Shown here one piece after another: positions 17,471 through 25,535 of a DNA stretch of 64,000 nucleotides (within the stretch, counting starts at the first letter, position 1; the number at the start of each line of letters is the position of its first letter). The stretch spans positions 1 to 64,000 of the forward strand of contig DVLL01000020.1 of NCBI GenBank assembly GCA_018715525.1, in the 5' to 3' direction. Both the position numbers and the translations under genes were made by a program. Under the pieces are notes generated by a model. The model had not been told where the DNA came from. It made no database searches and saw nothing but the letters and a program-made list of their open reading frames with translations. The DNA is from Candidatus Faeciplasma pullistercoris. Lineage in GTDB: Bacteria; Bacillota; Clostridia; Oscillospirales; Ruminococcaceae.

Positions 17471-17499
17471 TTGACTGGGCACAGCATAGATAATATAAT
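17471..17499 (+). promoter_or_regulatory. aspartokinase promoter
   Basis: TTGACT (17471-17476), 17-bp spacer, TATAAT (17494-17499). It lies inside the upstream part of the longest open frame and so fixes the start at GTG 17549. Confidence 0.8.
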
Positions 17500-17548
17500 A
17501 GTGGTACTGCAAAAAATACCGCTAAACATATATAAGGAGACTGTAGAA

Positions 17549-18874
17549 GTGGCAACAAAGGTGGTTAAGTTCGGCGGAAGCTCTCTTGCCGATGCCAATC
17601 AATTCATAAAAGTCGCGAATATCATCAAAGCGGACCCGTCGAGAAAATATGTAGTTCCCTCCGCGCCCGGAAAGCGCAGCTCAAAGGACACTAAGGTTAC
17701 AGACATGCTTTACGCATGCTATGACACCGCGGTAAGAGGCGGGGACTTTATCCCGATGTTCAACGAAATCAAAAAGAGATACACAGACATAATCGACGGT
17801 CTGGGCTTGGATATCTCCCTCGACTCCGAGTTTGAAACCATCAAGCACAGCTTTATGGCAAGAGCGGGCAGAGACTATGCGGCGTCAAGGGGAGAATATC
17901 TCAACGGCAAGATCCTCTCGAGCTATCTCGGCTTTGCGTTTGTGGACGCGGCTGAGGTGATATACTTCGGCGAAAACAGCAAGCTTGACCTTGAGCAGAC
18001 CTGCCGTGCCGTCAAGGAAAGGCTGGATAAGGTCGGAAACGCCGTAATACCCGGCTTTTACGGCTCTATGCCAAACGACACCGTCAAGACCTTCTCACGA
18101 GGAGGCTCTGACATAACCGGCTCGATTGTCGCCGCCGCCATGAACGCTGACCTGTATGAAAACTGGACGGACGTGTCAGGATTTTTGGTCTGCGACCCAA
18201 GGATAGTCCCTAACCCGGAGCCTATTCAGACAATCACCTACCATGAGCTGAGGGAGCTTGCCTATATGGGAGCGGGTGTGCTTCATGAAGAGGCGATCTT
18301 CCCTGTTAGAAAAGCGGGCATACCGATTAATATTAAAAATACAAACAAGCCTGACGACCCGGGCACTATGATTGTCGAGCAGGCGGGCTGCGACGACTGC
18401 AAATTCACAATTACAGGTATAGCCGGTCATCGAGGCTTTGCCGCCATAACCATTGAAAAGGACATGATGAACTCCGAGCTTGGCTTTGGCAGGAAGGTGC
18501 TTGAGGTGTTTGAAAACCACGGCATATCCTTTGAGCATATGCCCTCAGGAATCGATACCATGAGTATAGTTGTTAGGTTAGACGAGCTTGCCGAGTGCGA
18601 GGAGGATGTAATCAAGTCGCTGAGGGACGCCGTCAGCCCGGATAAAATAGAGATAGACAGAGATATAGCTCTTATTGCGATAGTGGGCAGAGGCATGAAG
18701 TCCCAGAGAGGAACTGCGGCGAGAATTTTCGCGGCTTTGGCTCACGCTAAGATAAACGTCAAAATGATCGATCAGGGCTCGAGCGAGCTGAATGTGATTG
18801 TAGGCATAGGCAACGAGTACTTTGAAGCTGCAATAAAAGCCATATACGCAATATTCGTCTCTGAGCGGCTCTGA
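17549..18874 (+). CDS. aspartate kinase with altered C-terminus
   Basis: First step of the aspartate pathway (Lys, Thr, Met and diaminopimelate): phosphorylates aspartate. 441 residues. The start is GTG 17549 with AAGGAGA 8 bases upstream, and an earlier ATG at 17444 precedes the promoter. The amino-acid-kinase domain opens with KVVKFGGSSLAD. FSRGGSDITG and the two C-terminal ACT domains (ITGIAGHRGFAAITIEKD; IAIVGRGMKSQRGTAARIFAALAHAKINVKMIDQGSSE) follow. The protein ends in an unusual SERL after AIYAIFV. The DNA there is repeated twice more with an 88-bp period, and the third copy ends AICAIFV then stop, the likely original terminus. Confidence 0.93.
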   Translation: MATKVVKFGGSSLADANQFIKVANIIKADPSRKYVVPSAPGKRSSKDTKVTDMLYACYDTAVRGGDFIPMFNEIKKRYTDIIDGLGLDISLDSEFETIKHSFMARAGRDYAASRGEYLNGKILSSYLGFAFVDAAEVIYFGENSKLDLEQTCRAVKERLDKVGNAVIPGFYGSMPNDTVKTFSRGGSDITGSIVAAAMNADLYENWTDVSGFLVCDPRIVPNPEPIQTITYHELRELAYMGAGVLHEEAIFPVRKAGIPINIKNTNKPDDPGTMIVEQAGCDDCKFTITGIAGHRGFAAITIEKDMMNSELGFGRKVLEVFENHGISFEHMPSGIDTMSIVVRLDELAECEEDVIKSLRDAVSPDKIEIDRDIALIAIVGRGMKSQRGTAARIFAALAHAKINVKMIDQGSSELNVIVGIGNEYFEAAIKAIYAIFVSERL

Positions 18875-19038
18875 TACTGTGTGCGGCGTTGCCAAAGGCA
18901 ACGAATACTTTGAAGCGGCTATAAAAGCCATATACGCAATATTCGTCTCTGAGCGGCTCTGATACTGTGTGCGGCGTTGCCAAAGGCAACGAGTACTTTG
19001 AGGCAGATATCAAAGCTATCTGCGCGATATTTGTATAA
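18809..19038 (+). repeat. 88-bp imperfect tandem repeat, 2.6 copies, at the 3' end of aspartokinase
   Basis: Copies start at 18809, 18897 and 18985. The third stops after 54 bases, at its TAA (19036-19038). Each begins GGCAACGA and encodes GNEYFEA in its local frame. Copies 1 and 2 differ at a few bases in the first half and are identical over the following stretch through TCTGAGCGGCTCTGATACTG. The period is not a multiple of three, so copies 2 and 3 lie outside the first copy's frame and after its stop at 18872-18874. Confidence 0.92.
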
Positions 19039-19055
19039 GAAGATCTGACTACAAC

Positions 19056-19080
19056 CGCCTGTTCTCAAAAGGAACGGGCG
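19056..19080 (+). terminator. weak terminator-like hairpin after the aspartokinase repeats
   Basis: 9-bp stem (19056-19064 with 19072-19080, one G-T pair) and a 7-nt loop. It is followed by ATTTGTGCTC rather than a clean T-run, so termination strength is uncertain. Confidence 0.45.
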
Positions 19081-19106
19081 ATTTGTGCTCTAATTAGGCG
19101 TCAAGC

Positions 19107-19135
19107 TTGCAAAAATCGTAAATATATGGTATACT
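19107..19135 (+). promoter_or_regulatory. promoter of lipoprotein gene
   Basis: TTGCAA (19107-19112), 17-bp spacer, TATACT (19130-19135), with extended TGG before the -10. Confidence 0.7.
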
Positions 19136-19170
19136 GATACGGTTATCAAGTAAAACAGGGAGGGGAGAGC

Positions 19171-20235
19171 TTGAATAAGGCGGCATTTTTGTTAACCTCA
19201 TTGATGATACTCGTGTGCCTTCTGAGCGGCTGCGACAGCTCCTCACACATCCCGGACAGCTCTTTGCCCTCCAACACATCCGCCTTGACTTCCACAGAAT
19301 CCGCTACAGCGTCCCAGCCACAGCATTCCGACGAGCTATACCCGGACGTCTCCGAGGGCTCTATCCCATCCTCCCTTTACGGCAGCTACCTCACCATGTA
19401 CTCCGGTGAGGACGAGCTTGAGTTCCCGTATATTCGACTGTTTAACTCCTATGAGGATATAGAGGACTATTTCTACCCGAGCGAGAGGTATTTTCGCTTT
19501 GGCAAAAGATTTACGATAGCCTGCGCCTCCTTTAATGATGAATTTTTCGCAGAAAACGACGTAATGATGCTTGTCATCAAAGAGGACAGCACTTATGTCA
19601 GCCATTCTCTCGACAACATATCGGCATCTGACGGAAAGACGACTATAGCGATTACCCGCCACATAGACAGCGACGCCACCGAAAGCAACAGCGAAGCGGT
19701 ATATCACCTGATTTTTACAGCTCCAAAAGGAGCTTTTTCCGGAGTATCGGCCGACAATTTCAGCCTAACTATTGATGAGATCATCGACGCCGAGAACTCA
19801 CAGGCTCTTGATGCGGAGCGCTTCAGATATGTCTACCCCGAGTTCTGGCCTCAGGTCTACTCTGCTGACGCCGCCTCGGATGACTCCGTACCCGTCATCG
19901 ACTCCATTCAATCCTATGACGAGCTGCTCGGGTTCTACGATAGCTACAAAGATGACTTTGACCTCGACAATCAGTTCCTTAGGTATATCGGTCCTGTGTA
20001 CGACGAGGCGATGTTTGACGATTACATCCTTCTGATAGCGGTTCTGCCCTATGACGACAGGCTTCCAAGACCTGTTGTCTCCGAGCTGTTTGTTTACAAC
20101 AATCAGATTTACATTTCAATAGATAACCTTACCTACGACGTCCCGCCGGAAGAGGAAATATGGTATCTGACAGCCGTGGCGGTTTCGAAGAGGGATCTTG
20201 ACGGCGTAAACCTGAAAGAATTTAATATTGGATAA
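19171..20235 (+). CDS. putative lipoprotein, function unknown
   Basis: 354 residues. The start is TTG at 19171 with GGGAGGGGAGAG just upstream. The signal peptide ends at the lipobox LLSGC, so it should be membrane-anchored and extracellular. A Ser/Thr-rich linker (about residues 25-65) leads to two similar acidic segments: YEDIEDYFYPSERYFRFGKRF with FAENDVMMLVI near 95-135, and YDELLGFYDSYKDDFDLDNQFL with MFDDYILLIAVL near 255-300. This suggests an internally duplicated domain. I recognise no family. It is a single-gene unit. Confidence 0.75.
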   Translation: MNKAAFLLTSLMILVCLLSGCDSSSHIPDSSLPSNTSALTSTESATASQPQHSDELYPDVSEGSIPSSLYGSYLTMYSGEDELEFPYIRLFNSYEDIEDYFYPSERYFRFGKRFTIACASFNDEFFAENDVMMLVIKEDSTYVSHSLDNISASDGKTTIAITRHIDSDATESNSEAVYHLIFTAPKGAFSGVSADNFSLTIDEIIDAENSQALDAERFRYVYPEFWPQVYSADAASDDSVPVIDSIQSYDELLGFYDSYKDDFDLDNQFLRYIGPVYDEAMFDDYILLIAVLPYDDRLPRPVVSELFVYNNQIYISIDNLTYDVPPEEEIWYLTAVAVSKRDLDGVNLKEFNIG

Positions 20236-20243
20236 AAAAGTGC

Positions 20244-20272
20244 TTGCATTTTTCTATGTGATATGATATAAT
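20244..20272 (+). promoter_or_regulatory. rpmE promoter
   Basis: TTGCAT (20244-20249), 17-bp spacer, TATAAT (20267-20272). A structured leader of about 95 nt follows. Confidence 0.75.
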
Positions 20273-20290
20273 ACACTTTACCAATGATAA

Positions 20291-20362
20291 ATCCATAGTA
20301 CTACTGTCTGAACTGCTGATGATGGGCTACTATGTGTATCATATTATCAGTTCAAAAGGAGG
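20291..20362 (+). ncRNA. candidate ribosomal protein L31 leader
   Basis: The leader has two overlapping helices. CATAGTA (20294-20300) pairs with TACTATG (20328-20334). TGAACTG (20309-20315) pairs with CAGTTCA (20348-20354), which abuts the AAAGGAGG ribosome site (20355-20362). The helices cannot nest, so they are a pseudoknot or alternatives. Leaders before rpmE are known in Firmicutes (L31-Firmicutes class). Membership here is inference from position and pairing. Confidence 0.45.
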
Positions 20363-20373
20363 TAGAAATTAAA

Positions 20374-20583
20374 ATGGCAAAGGAAGGAATCCATCCTAAC
20401 TATGTTGAGTCAACCATCACCTGCGCTTGCGGAAACGTGATCCACACCAGATCAACCAAGGGCGATATGAGAGTCGATGTTTGCTCAAAGTGCCACCCGT
20501 TCTTCACCGGTAAGCAGAAGCTCGTTGACACCGGCGGACGCGTTGACCGCTTCAACAAGCGCTACGGAATCGGCAAGAAGTAA
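20374..20583 (+). CDS. rpmE: 50S ribosomal protein L31 (zinc form)
   Basis: 69-residue ribosomal protein of the large subunit. Cys17, Cys19, Cys37 and Cys40 make the zinc ribbon, so this is the zinc-containing form. The start is ATG 20374 with AAAGGAGG upstream. The start codon upstream at 20332 falls inside the leader structure. Confidence 0.97.
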   Translation: MAKEGIHPNYVESTITCACGNVIHTRSTKGDMRVDVCSKCHPFFTGKQKLVDTGGRVDRFNKRYGIGKK

Positions 20584-20595
20584 GAATGAGTCTTT

Positions 20596-20651
20596 GAGAG
20601 AGGATAGAAGAACCGGGCATGTGCCGTTTGTCTTCTGCCCTCTCTCTTTTT
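20596..20651 (+). terminator. terminator after rpmE
   Basis: GAGAGAGG (20596-20603) pairs with CCTCTCTC (20639-20646), extended by AGAAGA/TCTTCT inside, and is followed by TTTTTC. Confidence 0.75.
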
Positions 20652-20668
20652 CGGCAAGGGGGGCGGCT

Positions 20669-21292
20669 ATGGAGTACAAATCTATCTACGGCGAAGCGAG
20701 CTACAGCTTTACAGAGCAAAAATCCGAGTTTATATCACACATTTGCCATGTCGAATCGGACGAGGACGCCGTCGGCTACATAGACAAAATCCGCTCCGAA
20801 AATCGCAAAGCAAGGCATAACTGCTACGCCTACGCCTTGAAGGAAGGAAGCATCCTGCGCTACTCGGACGATGGCGAGCCTCAGGGAACCGCCGGAGCAC
20901 CGATAATGGATGTCATCCAGAAAAACGGGCTTACAGACGTGGTAATAGTGGTCACAAGGTATTTCGGAGGAATACTTCTTGGCAAGGGAGGGCTCACAAG
21001 AGCGTACTCGAGCGGAGCTTCGGGAGCCGTCTCAGCCGCCAAAATAATGAGACTTCTGCCGGCGTCGATAATAAAAATAACCTTAGACTACGCATACTAC
21101 GACAGAATAAGCTATTCCCTGCCCGAGTTTGAAGTCAAAATCACAGACACGGAATACTCGGACAAGGTTGCTGTTACGCTTGCCATACGCGCGGAGCTTG
21201 CCGAAAAGCTTACGCAAAAGCTGTCAGACCTGACAAACGGCAGCGCAATTATAGATAAAATTGACGAAATACTCTATGACTTTAGTGCCTGA
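20669..21292 (+). CDS. YigZ/IMPACT family protein
   Basis: 207 residues, cytosolic. The N-terminal UPF0029 domain is recognised by KSEFISHICHVESDEDAV, RHNCYAYAL, SDDGEPQGTAGAP and VTRYFGGILLGKGGL, followed by a small C-terminal domain. The molecular role of the bacterial family is not settled, and its eukaryotic relative IMPACT acts in translational control. The start is ATG 20669 with AAGGGGGGCGG upstream. The longer open frame to the left overlaps rpmE and its terminator and is not real. Confidence 0.9.
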   Translation: MEYKSIYGEASYSFTEQKSEFISHICHVESDEDAVGYIDKIRSENRKARHNCYAYALKEGSILRYSDDGEPQGTAGAPIMDVIQKNGLTDVVIVVTRYFGGILLGKGGLTRAYSSGASGAVSAAKIMRLLPASIIKITLDYAYYDRISYSLPEFEVKITDTEYSDKVAVTLAIRAELAEKLTQKLSDLTNGSAIIDKIDEILYDFSA

Positions 21293-21308
21293 TTTATGCA
21301 AGTATATG

Positions 21309-21352
21309 AATCTTCTCTTTTTTCAAAAAATAAAGAGGAGATTTAGTTTTTA
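21309..21352 (+). terminator. terminator after the YigZ gene
   Basis: AATCTTCTCTTT (21309-21320) pairs with AAAGAGGAGATT (21332-21343) and a T-rich run follows. Confidence 0.7.
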
Positions 21353-21396
21353 TTTTGTATAAACTAATGATTAAATGTCAAAGGGAGTGGTTCACG

Positions 21397-22413
21397 ATGG
21401 CACAGGTATCGTCCGGCAGCACCCCGAGGGAGTACGCGGAAAACGCCGAAAAGGTGCTTCTATGCGAGTACGCCTCCTTTTCCTCAGAATCAAGGGGAAG
21501 ACAGCGTGAGGAAAAAAAGTGTCCCCTGCGAACCGATTACCAGCGCGACAGGGACAGAATCATCCACTGCAACGCCTTCGCGAGACTTAAGCGAAAAACT
21601 CAGGTATTTCTCAACCCCACCGGCGACCATTACCGAACAAGGCTTACCCACACCCTCGAGGTGGCGCAGATAGCGAGGACTATCTCAAGAGCGCTACGGC
21701 TCAACGAAGACCTCACAGAGGCGATAGCCTTGGGTCATGACCTTGGTCACACTCCTTTTGGGCATGCGGGTGAGATGGTTCTTAACGAGATTTCCCCTAA
21801 CGGCTTCAAGCATTATGAGCAGAGCCTGCGGGTTGTGGACTACATAGAAAAGGACGGTATGGGGTTAAACCTCACCCATGAAGTAAGGGACGGAATACTC
21901 AAGCACACCGATGATATTGCCGAAACGAGAGAGGGATATATCGTCAGGCTGGCCGACGTCATCGCCTATATCAACCATGACATAGAGGACGCTATAAGGG
22001 CGGACATAATAAAGGACTCCGACCTTCCGGAGCATGTCGTAAAGGTTTTGGGCAAGACAAAGTCTCAAAGAATAACATCTCTTGTCAGCTCGCTTGTAAA
22101 AAACGGCGCGAAGGAGATAAAATACGACCCGGAGGTTGAAACCGCCAAGGAAGAGCTAAAGGACTTCATGTTCGACAACGTCTACCGCAACCAAAAGTGC
22201 AAGTCGGAGGAATCAAAAGCCAAGATAATGATAGAAAAGCTTTACCGCTATTTCCTTGAACAGCCTGAAAAGCTTCCCCCCGACTACCTGAGGCTGGCTG
22301 ACAGGTTCGGCAAGGAAAGAGCTGTCTGCGACTATGTCGCCGGGATGACCGACATGTACTGCACAAATCTTTTTATAGACCTGTATGTTCCAAAGGGCTG
22401 GAACAAATACTGA
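21397..22413 (+). CDS. dgt: deoxyguanosinetriphosphate triphosphohydrolase-like HD protein
   Basis: 338 residues, cytosolic HD-domain phosphohydrolase that cleaves dNTPs to nucleoside and tripolyphosphate. Signatures are NAFARLKRKTQVFLNPTGDHYRTRLTH (first metal His), GHDLGHTPFGHAGE (the HD motif) and a later RLADVIAYINHDIEDA with the last Asp. The start is ATG 21397 with AAAGGGAGTGG upstream. It precedes dnaG and sigA, a conserved Clostridial order linking nucleotide supply, priming and transcription. Confidence 0.9.
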   Translation: MAQVSSGSTPREYAENAEKVLLCEYASFSSESRGRQREEKKCPLRTDYQRDRDRIIHCNAFARLKRKTQVFLNPTGDHYRTRLTHTLEVAQIARTISRALRLNEDLTEAIALGHDLGHTPFGHAGEMVLNEISPNGFKHYEQSLRVVDYIEKDGMGLNLTHEVRDGILKHTDDIAETREGYIVRLADVIAYINHDIEDAIRADIIKDSDLPEHVVKVLGKTKSQRITSLVSSLVKNGAKEIKYDPEVETAKEELKDFMFDNVYRNQKCKSEESKAKIMIEKLYRYFLEQPEKLPPDYLRLADRFGKERAVCDYVAGMTDMYCTNLFIDLYVPKGWNKY

Positions 22414-22477
22414 AAACCGGGACATACTGTCCGCGTGCTGACAAAACCATTTTACATTATGAAGAAAGGAGCTTTTA

Positions 22478-24238
22478 ATGCCGCTGCCCGCCGATTTTAT
22501 AGAACGAATCAGAGACGCCAACCACATCGACGATATCATGCGGCAATATGTCACTCTCACCCGCTCAGGGCGGGAGTACAAGTGCCTCTGCCCCTTTCAT
22601 TCTGAAAAGACGCCCTCCTGCGTAGTGTATACCGACACCGAAAGCTTCTACTGCTTCGGCTGCGGCGCGGGCGGGGACGTCATCACCTTTATAAAAAAAA
22701 TCGAAAATCTTGACTACATAGAAGCCGTTCGCTTTCTCGCCCAAAAATCAGGCATACCTATGCCGGAGGACGGCTATAACGACAGGGCGTCGGCAAATAA
22801 AAAGCGCCTTTTGGAGATGAACCGTGAGGCCGCAAAGTTCTTCTATCAGAACCTGCGAACGCCGGAAGGCAAGGAGGGACTTGACTATCTGATAAACAGA
22901 AGGCACCTTACCCCCGACACCATCAAGCGCTTTGGTCTCGGCGTGGCGCCGAACCACTGGACTATGCTGACAAACCACCTCACCTCTCTTGGATATTCAA
23001 AGGACGAGCTTGTCAAAGCGTCCTTGGCAACCGAAAAGAACGGCAGGTGCTTTGACTTCTTTGTAAACCGCGTGATATTTCCTATATTTGACCTAAGAGG
23101 CAATGTGATTGCGTTTTCGGGCAGGACTCTTGATCCAAATCCAAAGGGCATGAAATACCTAAATTCGCGAGGCACGCAGGTCTATGAAAAAAGCAGGGTG
23201 CTGTTCTCGCTGAATTTTGCCAAAAACGCCTCGGTAAAATCAAGGCGGCTTATCCTATGTGAGGGAAATGTCGATGTTGTGACCCTCCACCAGGCGGGCT
23301 TCACGGAGGCAGTAGCGACCTGCGGAACATCCATAACCGCCGAGCACGCCAGACTTATGAGCCAGTACTGCGACGAGGTCTGCATCTGCTATGACGCGGA
23401 CGGCGCCGGACAAAAAGCTACCAATGCCGCCATGAAGCTTCTCACGGCAGCGGGGCTCAAGGTCAGGGTGGTCAAGCTTTCGGGCGACGGCGTAAAGGAT
23501 GTTGACGACTATATCAACAAGCTTGGTGCGGAGCGCTTCAAGCTGCTGCTCGACGGCTCGGAGGATTCAATGTCCTACAAGCTCAGAAAATGTAAGGACG
23601 AGCTGGACATGGATACCGATTACGGCAAGGTGGAATACCTGCGCAGAGCAGTCGCCGTTCTTGCCGGAATAGAAAGCAAGCTTGAGCGAGAGGTATACAT
23701 AATGAAGGTGGCGTCTGAGCAGGGACTGCCGAAGGAAGCGGTAGCGGCTGAGGTGGCTTCCTACATAAGAAAGCAGCAACGCTCAGATGAGAAGAAAGAA
23801 TGGAAGCAGATCGAATCCGGCGTTCGCCCTCGGGACGATATAAACCCGGAGTCAAGGTCTCACCCAAAGGAGGCAAAAGCTGAGGAGGGCATAATCTTCT
23901 ACATTCTTGCTAACCCCGAATCAATAAAGCAAATATCGCCAAGGCTACCGCCCGAAAAATTTGTCACCGGGTTTCACAAAAAAGTGTACGAGGCGATGCT
24001 AAGGCAGAGCGACTCCGGACAAGGCGTGACACTATCATCCATAGGAGGTGAATTTTCGGAGGAGGAAATGGGCAGAATATCCTATATTCTTGCCAAATGG
24101 AGAGAAATAACCATAGACCCGCGCACTCTTGACGACTATATTTCAATTCTCACAAGCTCTTCTGAGCAGACAATCGGCTCGCAGATGAGCGACGATGAAT
24201 TTTTGGCATATGTGAATAAACTAAGAAAAACAAAGTAG
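22478..24238 (+). CDS. dnaG: DNA primase
   Basis: Makes RNA primers for replication, 586 residues. The N-terminal CHC2 zinc finger ([13 protein letters not shown] with CFGCGAGGD) binds DNA. The catalytic core includes [21 protein letters not shown] and the TOPRIM domain [15 protein letters not shown] with [11 protein letters not shown]. The C-terminal part (about 440-586) is the helicase-interacting domain. The start is ATG with GAAAGGAG 9 bases upstream. It ends in TAG, which forms the left edge of a small hairpin. Confidence 0.97.
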   Translation: MPLPADFIERIRDANHIDDIMRQYVTLTRSGREYKCLCPFHSEKTPSCVVYTDTESFYCFGCGAGGDVITFIKKIENLDYIEAVRFLAQKSGIPMPEDGYNDRASANKKRLLEMNREAAKFFYQNLRTPEGKEGLDYLINRRHLTPDTIKRFGLGVAPNHWTMLTNHLTSLGYSKDELVKASLATEKNGRCFDFFVNRVIFPIFDLRGNVIAFSGRTLDPNPKGMKYLNSRGTQVYEKSRVLFSLNFAKNASVKSRRLILCEGNVDVVTLHQAGFTEAVATCGTSITAEHARLMSQYCDEVCICYDADGAGQKATNAAMKLLTAAGLKVRVVKLSGDGVKDVDDYINKLGAERFKLLLDGSEDSMSYKLRKCKDELDMDTDYGKVEYLRRAVAVLAGIESKLEREVYIMKVASEQGLPKEAVAAEVASYIRKQQRSDEKKEWKQIESGVRPRDDINPESRSHPKEAKAEEGIIFYILANPESIKQISPRLPPEKFVTGFHKKVYEAMLRQSDSGQGVTLSSIGGEFSEEEMGRISYILAKWREITIDPRTLDDYISILTSSSEQTIGSQMSDDEFLAYVNKLRKTK

Positions 24239-24255
24239 CACAGGTTCGAGCCTGT

Positions 24256-24327
24256 GCATGCCTGCACTGGCGCATACTTGCGCCTGCATACTTGCGCGTG
24301 CATACCTGCACTTGCATACTTACATAC
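24256..24327 (+). repeat. 14-bp tandem repeat between dnaG and sigA
   Basis: Five imperfect copies of GCATACTTGCGCNT-like units at 24256, 24272, 24286, 24300 and 24314, with a 2-nt insertion after the first. They fill the dnaG-sigA gap up to the ribosome site. Just upstream GCACAGG (24238-24244) pairs with CCTGTGC (24251-24257). Confidence 0.85.
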
Positions 24328-24341
24328 TTTTGGAGGAAAAC

Positions 24342-25463
24342 ATGAGCGAAAAGAAAGTTACCCTTGAAAGCCTGATGGAACAGGGCAAGACCACCGGTAA
24401 GCTTACAACAAAGGCGATTACCGACGTCCTTGAGGATACCGACTACGACGTGGAGCAGATTGACAGGTTCTATGAGAAGTGCTCTGCGAACGGAATTGAG
24501 ATAATCGACGACATAGTCCCGGATACAGAGTCGTTTGACGACCTTGACGACCTTCAGGAAACAGCCGATGATATTGGAGAGTCGGACGACAGCTATGACG
24601 CAGCGATAGCCGATGGAATAGCAATAGACGACCCTGTAAAGATCTATCTCAAGGAGATAGGAAGAGTGCCGCTTTTGTCCTCCGAGGAGGAAATAGAGCT
24701 CGCTCAGAGAATGCAAAACGGCGACAGCTCAGCCAAGAAGAGGCTTGCTGAGGCAAACCTGAGACTGGTAGTCTCGATAGCCAAGCGCTACGGCGGCAGA
24801 GGCATGAGCTTCTTGGATCTTATACAGGAGGGTAACCTCGGACTTATAAAGGCAGTAGAAAAGTTCGACTACACCAAGGGCTTCAAGTTCTCGACATACG
24901 CCACATGGTGGATTCGTCAGTCGATAACAAGAGCCATAGCCGACCAGGCGAGAACGATAAGAATACCCGTTCACATGGTAGAGACCATAACCAAGGTCAA
25001 GAAAATTTCCAGCCAGCTTCTTCACCAGAACGGAAGAGATCCCACGGCTGAGGAAATTGCGGCAGAGCTTGAGATGCCGATAGAAAGAGTCCGCGAAATA
25101 ATGAGAATCGCTCAGGATCCTGTTTCCCTTGAAACCCCTATAGGCGAGGAGGAGGACAGCCATCTCGGTGACTTCATTCCTGATGAGAACGCCCCGGAGC
25201 CTACCGAGGCAGCCTCTCAGGTGCTGCTCAAGGAACAGATAAATCAGGTCTTGGGCACTCTTACAGAGCGCGAGGAAAAGGTTCTCAGGCTTCGCTTCGG
25301 ACTTGAGGACGGCAGGAGCCGCACCCTCGAGGAGGTCGGACAGATGTTTAATGTCACAAGAGAGCGTATCAGGCAGATAGAAGCAAAGGCTTTAAGAAAG
25401 CTGAGACACCCCAACCGCTCAAACAAGGTAAAGGACTTCCTTACCGACCTCTCACAGAACTGA
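24342..25463 (+). CDS. sigA: primary sigma factor (RpoD/SigA)
   Basis: Housekeeping sigma factor, 373 residues. The N-terminal region 1.1-like acidic part is followed by region 1.2 ([22 protein letters not shown]). Region 2 ([35 protein letters not shown]) recognises the -10 and melts DNA. Region 3 follows, and region 4 ([30 protein letters not shown]) recognises the -35. The start is ATG 24342 with TGGAGG upstream. An upstream in-frame stretch encodes only the 14-bp repeat. The many TTGNNN-17-TATAAT promoters in the window fit this factor. Confidence 0.97.
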   Translation: MSEKKVTLESLMEQGKTTGKLTTKAITDVLEDTDYDVEQIDRFYEKCSANGIEIIDDIVPDTESFDDLDDLQETADDIGESDDSYDAAIADGIAIDDPVKIYLKEIGRVPLLSSEEEIELAQRMQNGDSSAKKRLAEANLRLVVSIAKRYGGRGMSFLDLIQEGNLGLIKAVEKFDYTKGFKFSTYATWWIRQSITRAIADQARTIRIPVHMVETITKVKKISSQLLHQNGRDPTAEEIAAELEMPIERVREIMRIAQDPVSLETPIGEEEDSHLGDFIPDENAPEPTEAASQVLLKEQINQVLGTLTEREEKVLRLRFGLEDGRSRTLEEVGQMFNVTRERIRQIEAKALRKLRHPNRSNKVKDFLTDLSQN

Positions 25464-25481
25464 TAATAACGACGCTAAATC

Positions 25482-25518
25482 AAAGCACGCGGGATTTGAT
25501 AGTCCCGCGTGCTTTTTA
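25482..25518. terminator. bidirectional terminator after sigA
   Basis: 13-bp stem AAAGCACGCGGGA/TCCCGCGTGCTTT (25482-25494 with 25503-25515), then TTTTT. It lies between sigA and the convergent carboxylesterase. Confidence 0.88.
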
Positions 25519-25535
25519 TGTGCGCTTTTTCCCAA

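Noticed and set aside
17444..17548. Longer N-terminus for aspartokinase
   Set aside because: The extra codons span the TTGACT-17-TATAAT promoter, and the family sequence begins at GTG 17549 with a good ribosome site.
18809..19038. CRISPR-like repeats
   Set aside because: The copies are directly contiguous, coding-derived and 88 bp long, without spacers or cas genes.
20477..20668. N-terminal extension of the YigZ protein
   Set aside because: It overlaps rpmE and its terminator in another frame and has no family similarity.
24238..24257. tRNA T-arm-like sequence (CAGGTTCGAGCCTG)
   Set aside because: The loop is one base short, and no acceptor, D or anticodon arm exists around it. It overlaps the dnaG stop.
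24256..24327. CRISPR or small coding gene in the dnaG-sigA gap
   Set aside because: The units are contiguous 14-mers without spacers, and the open frame there only extends sigA upstream of its ribosome site.
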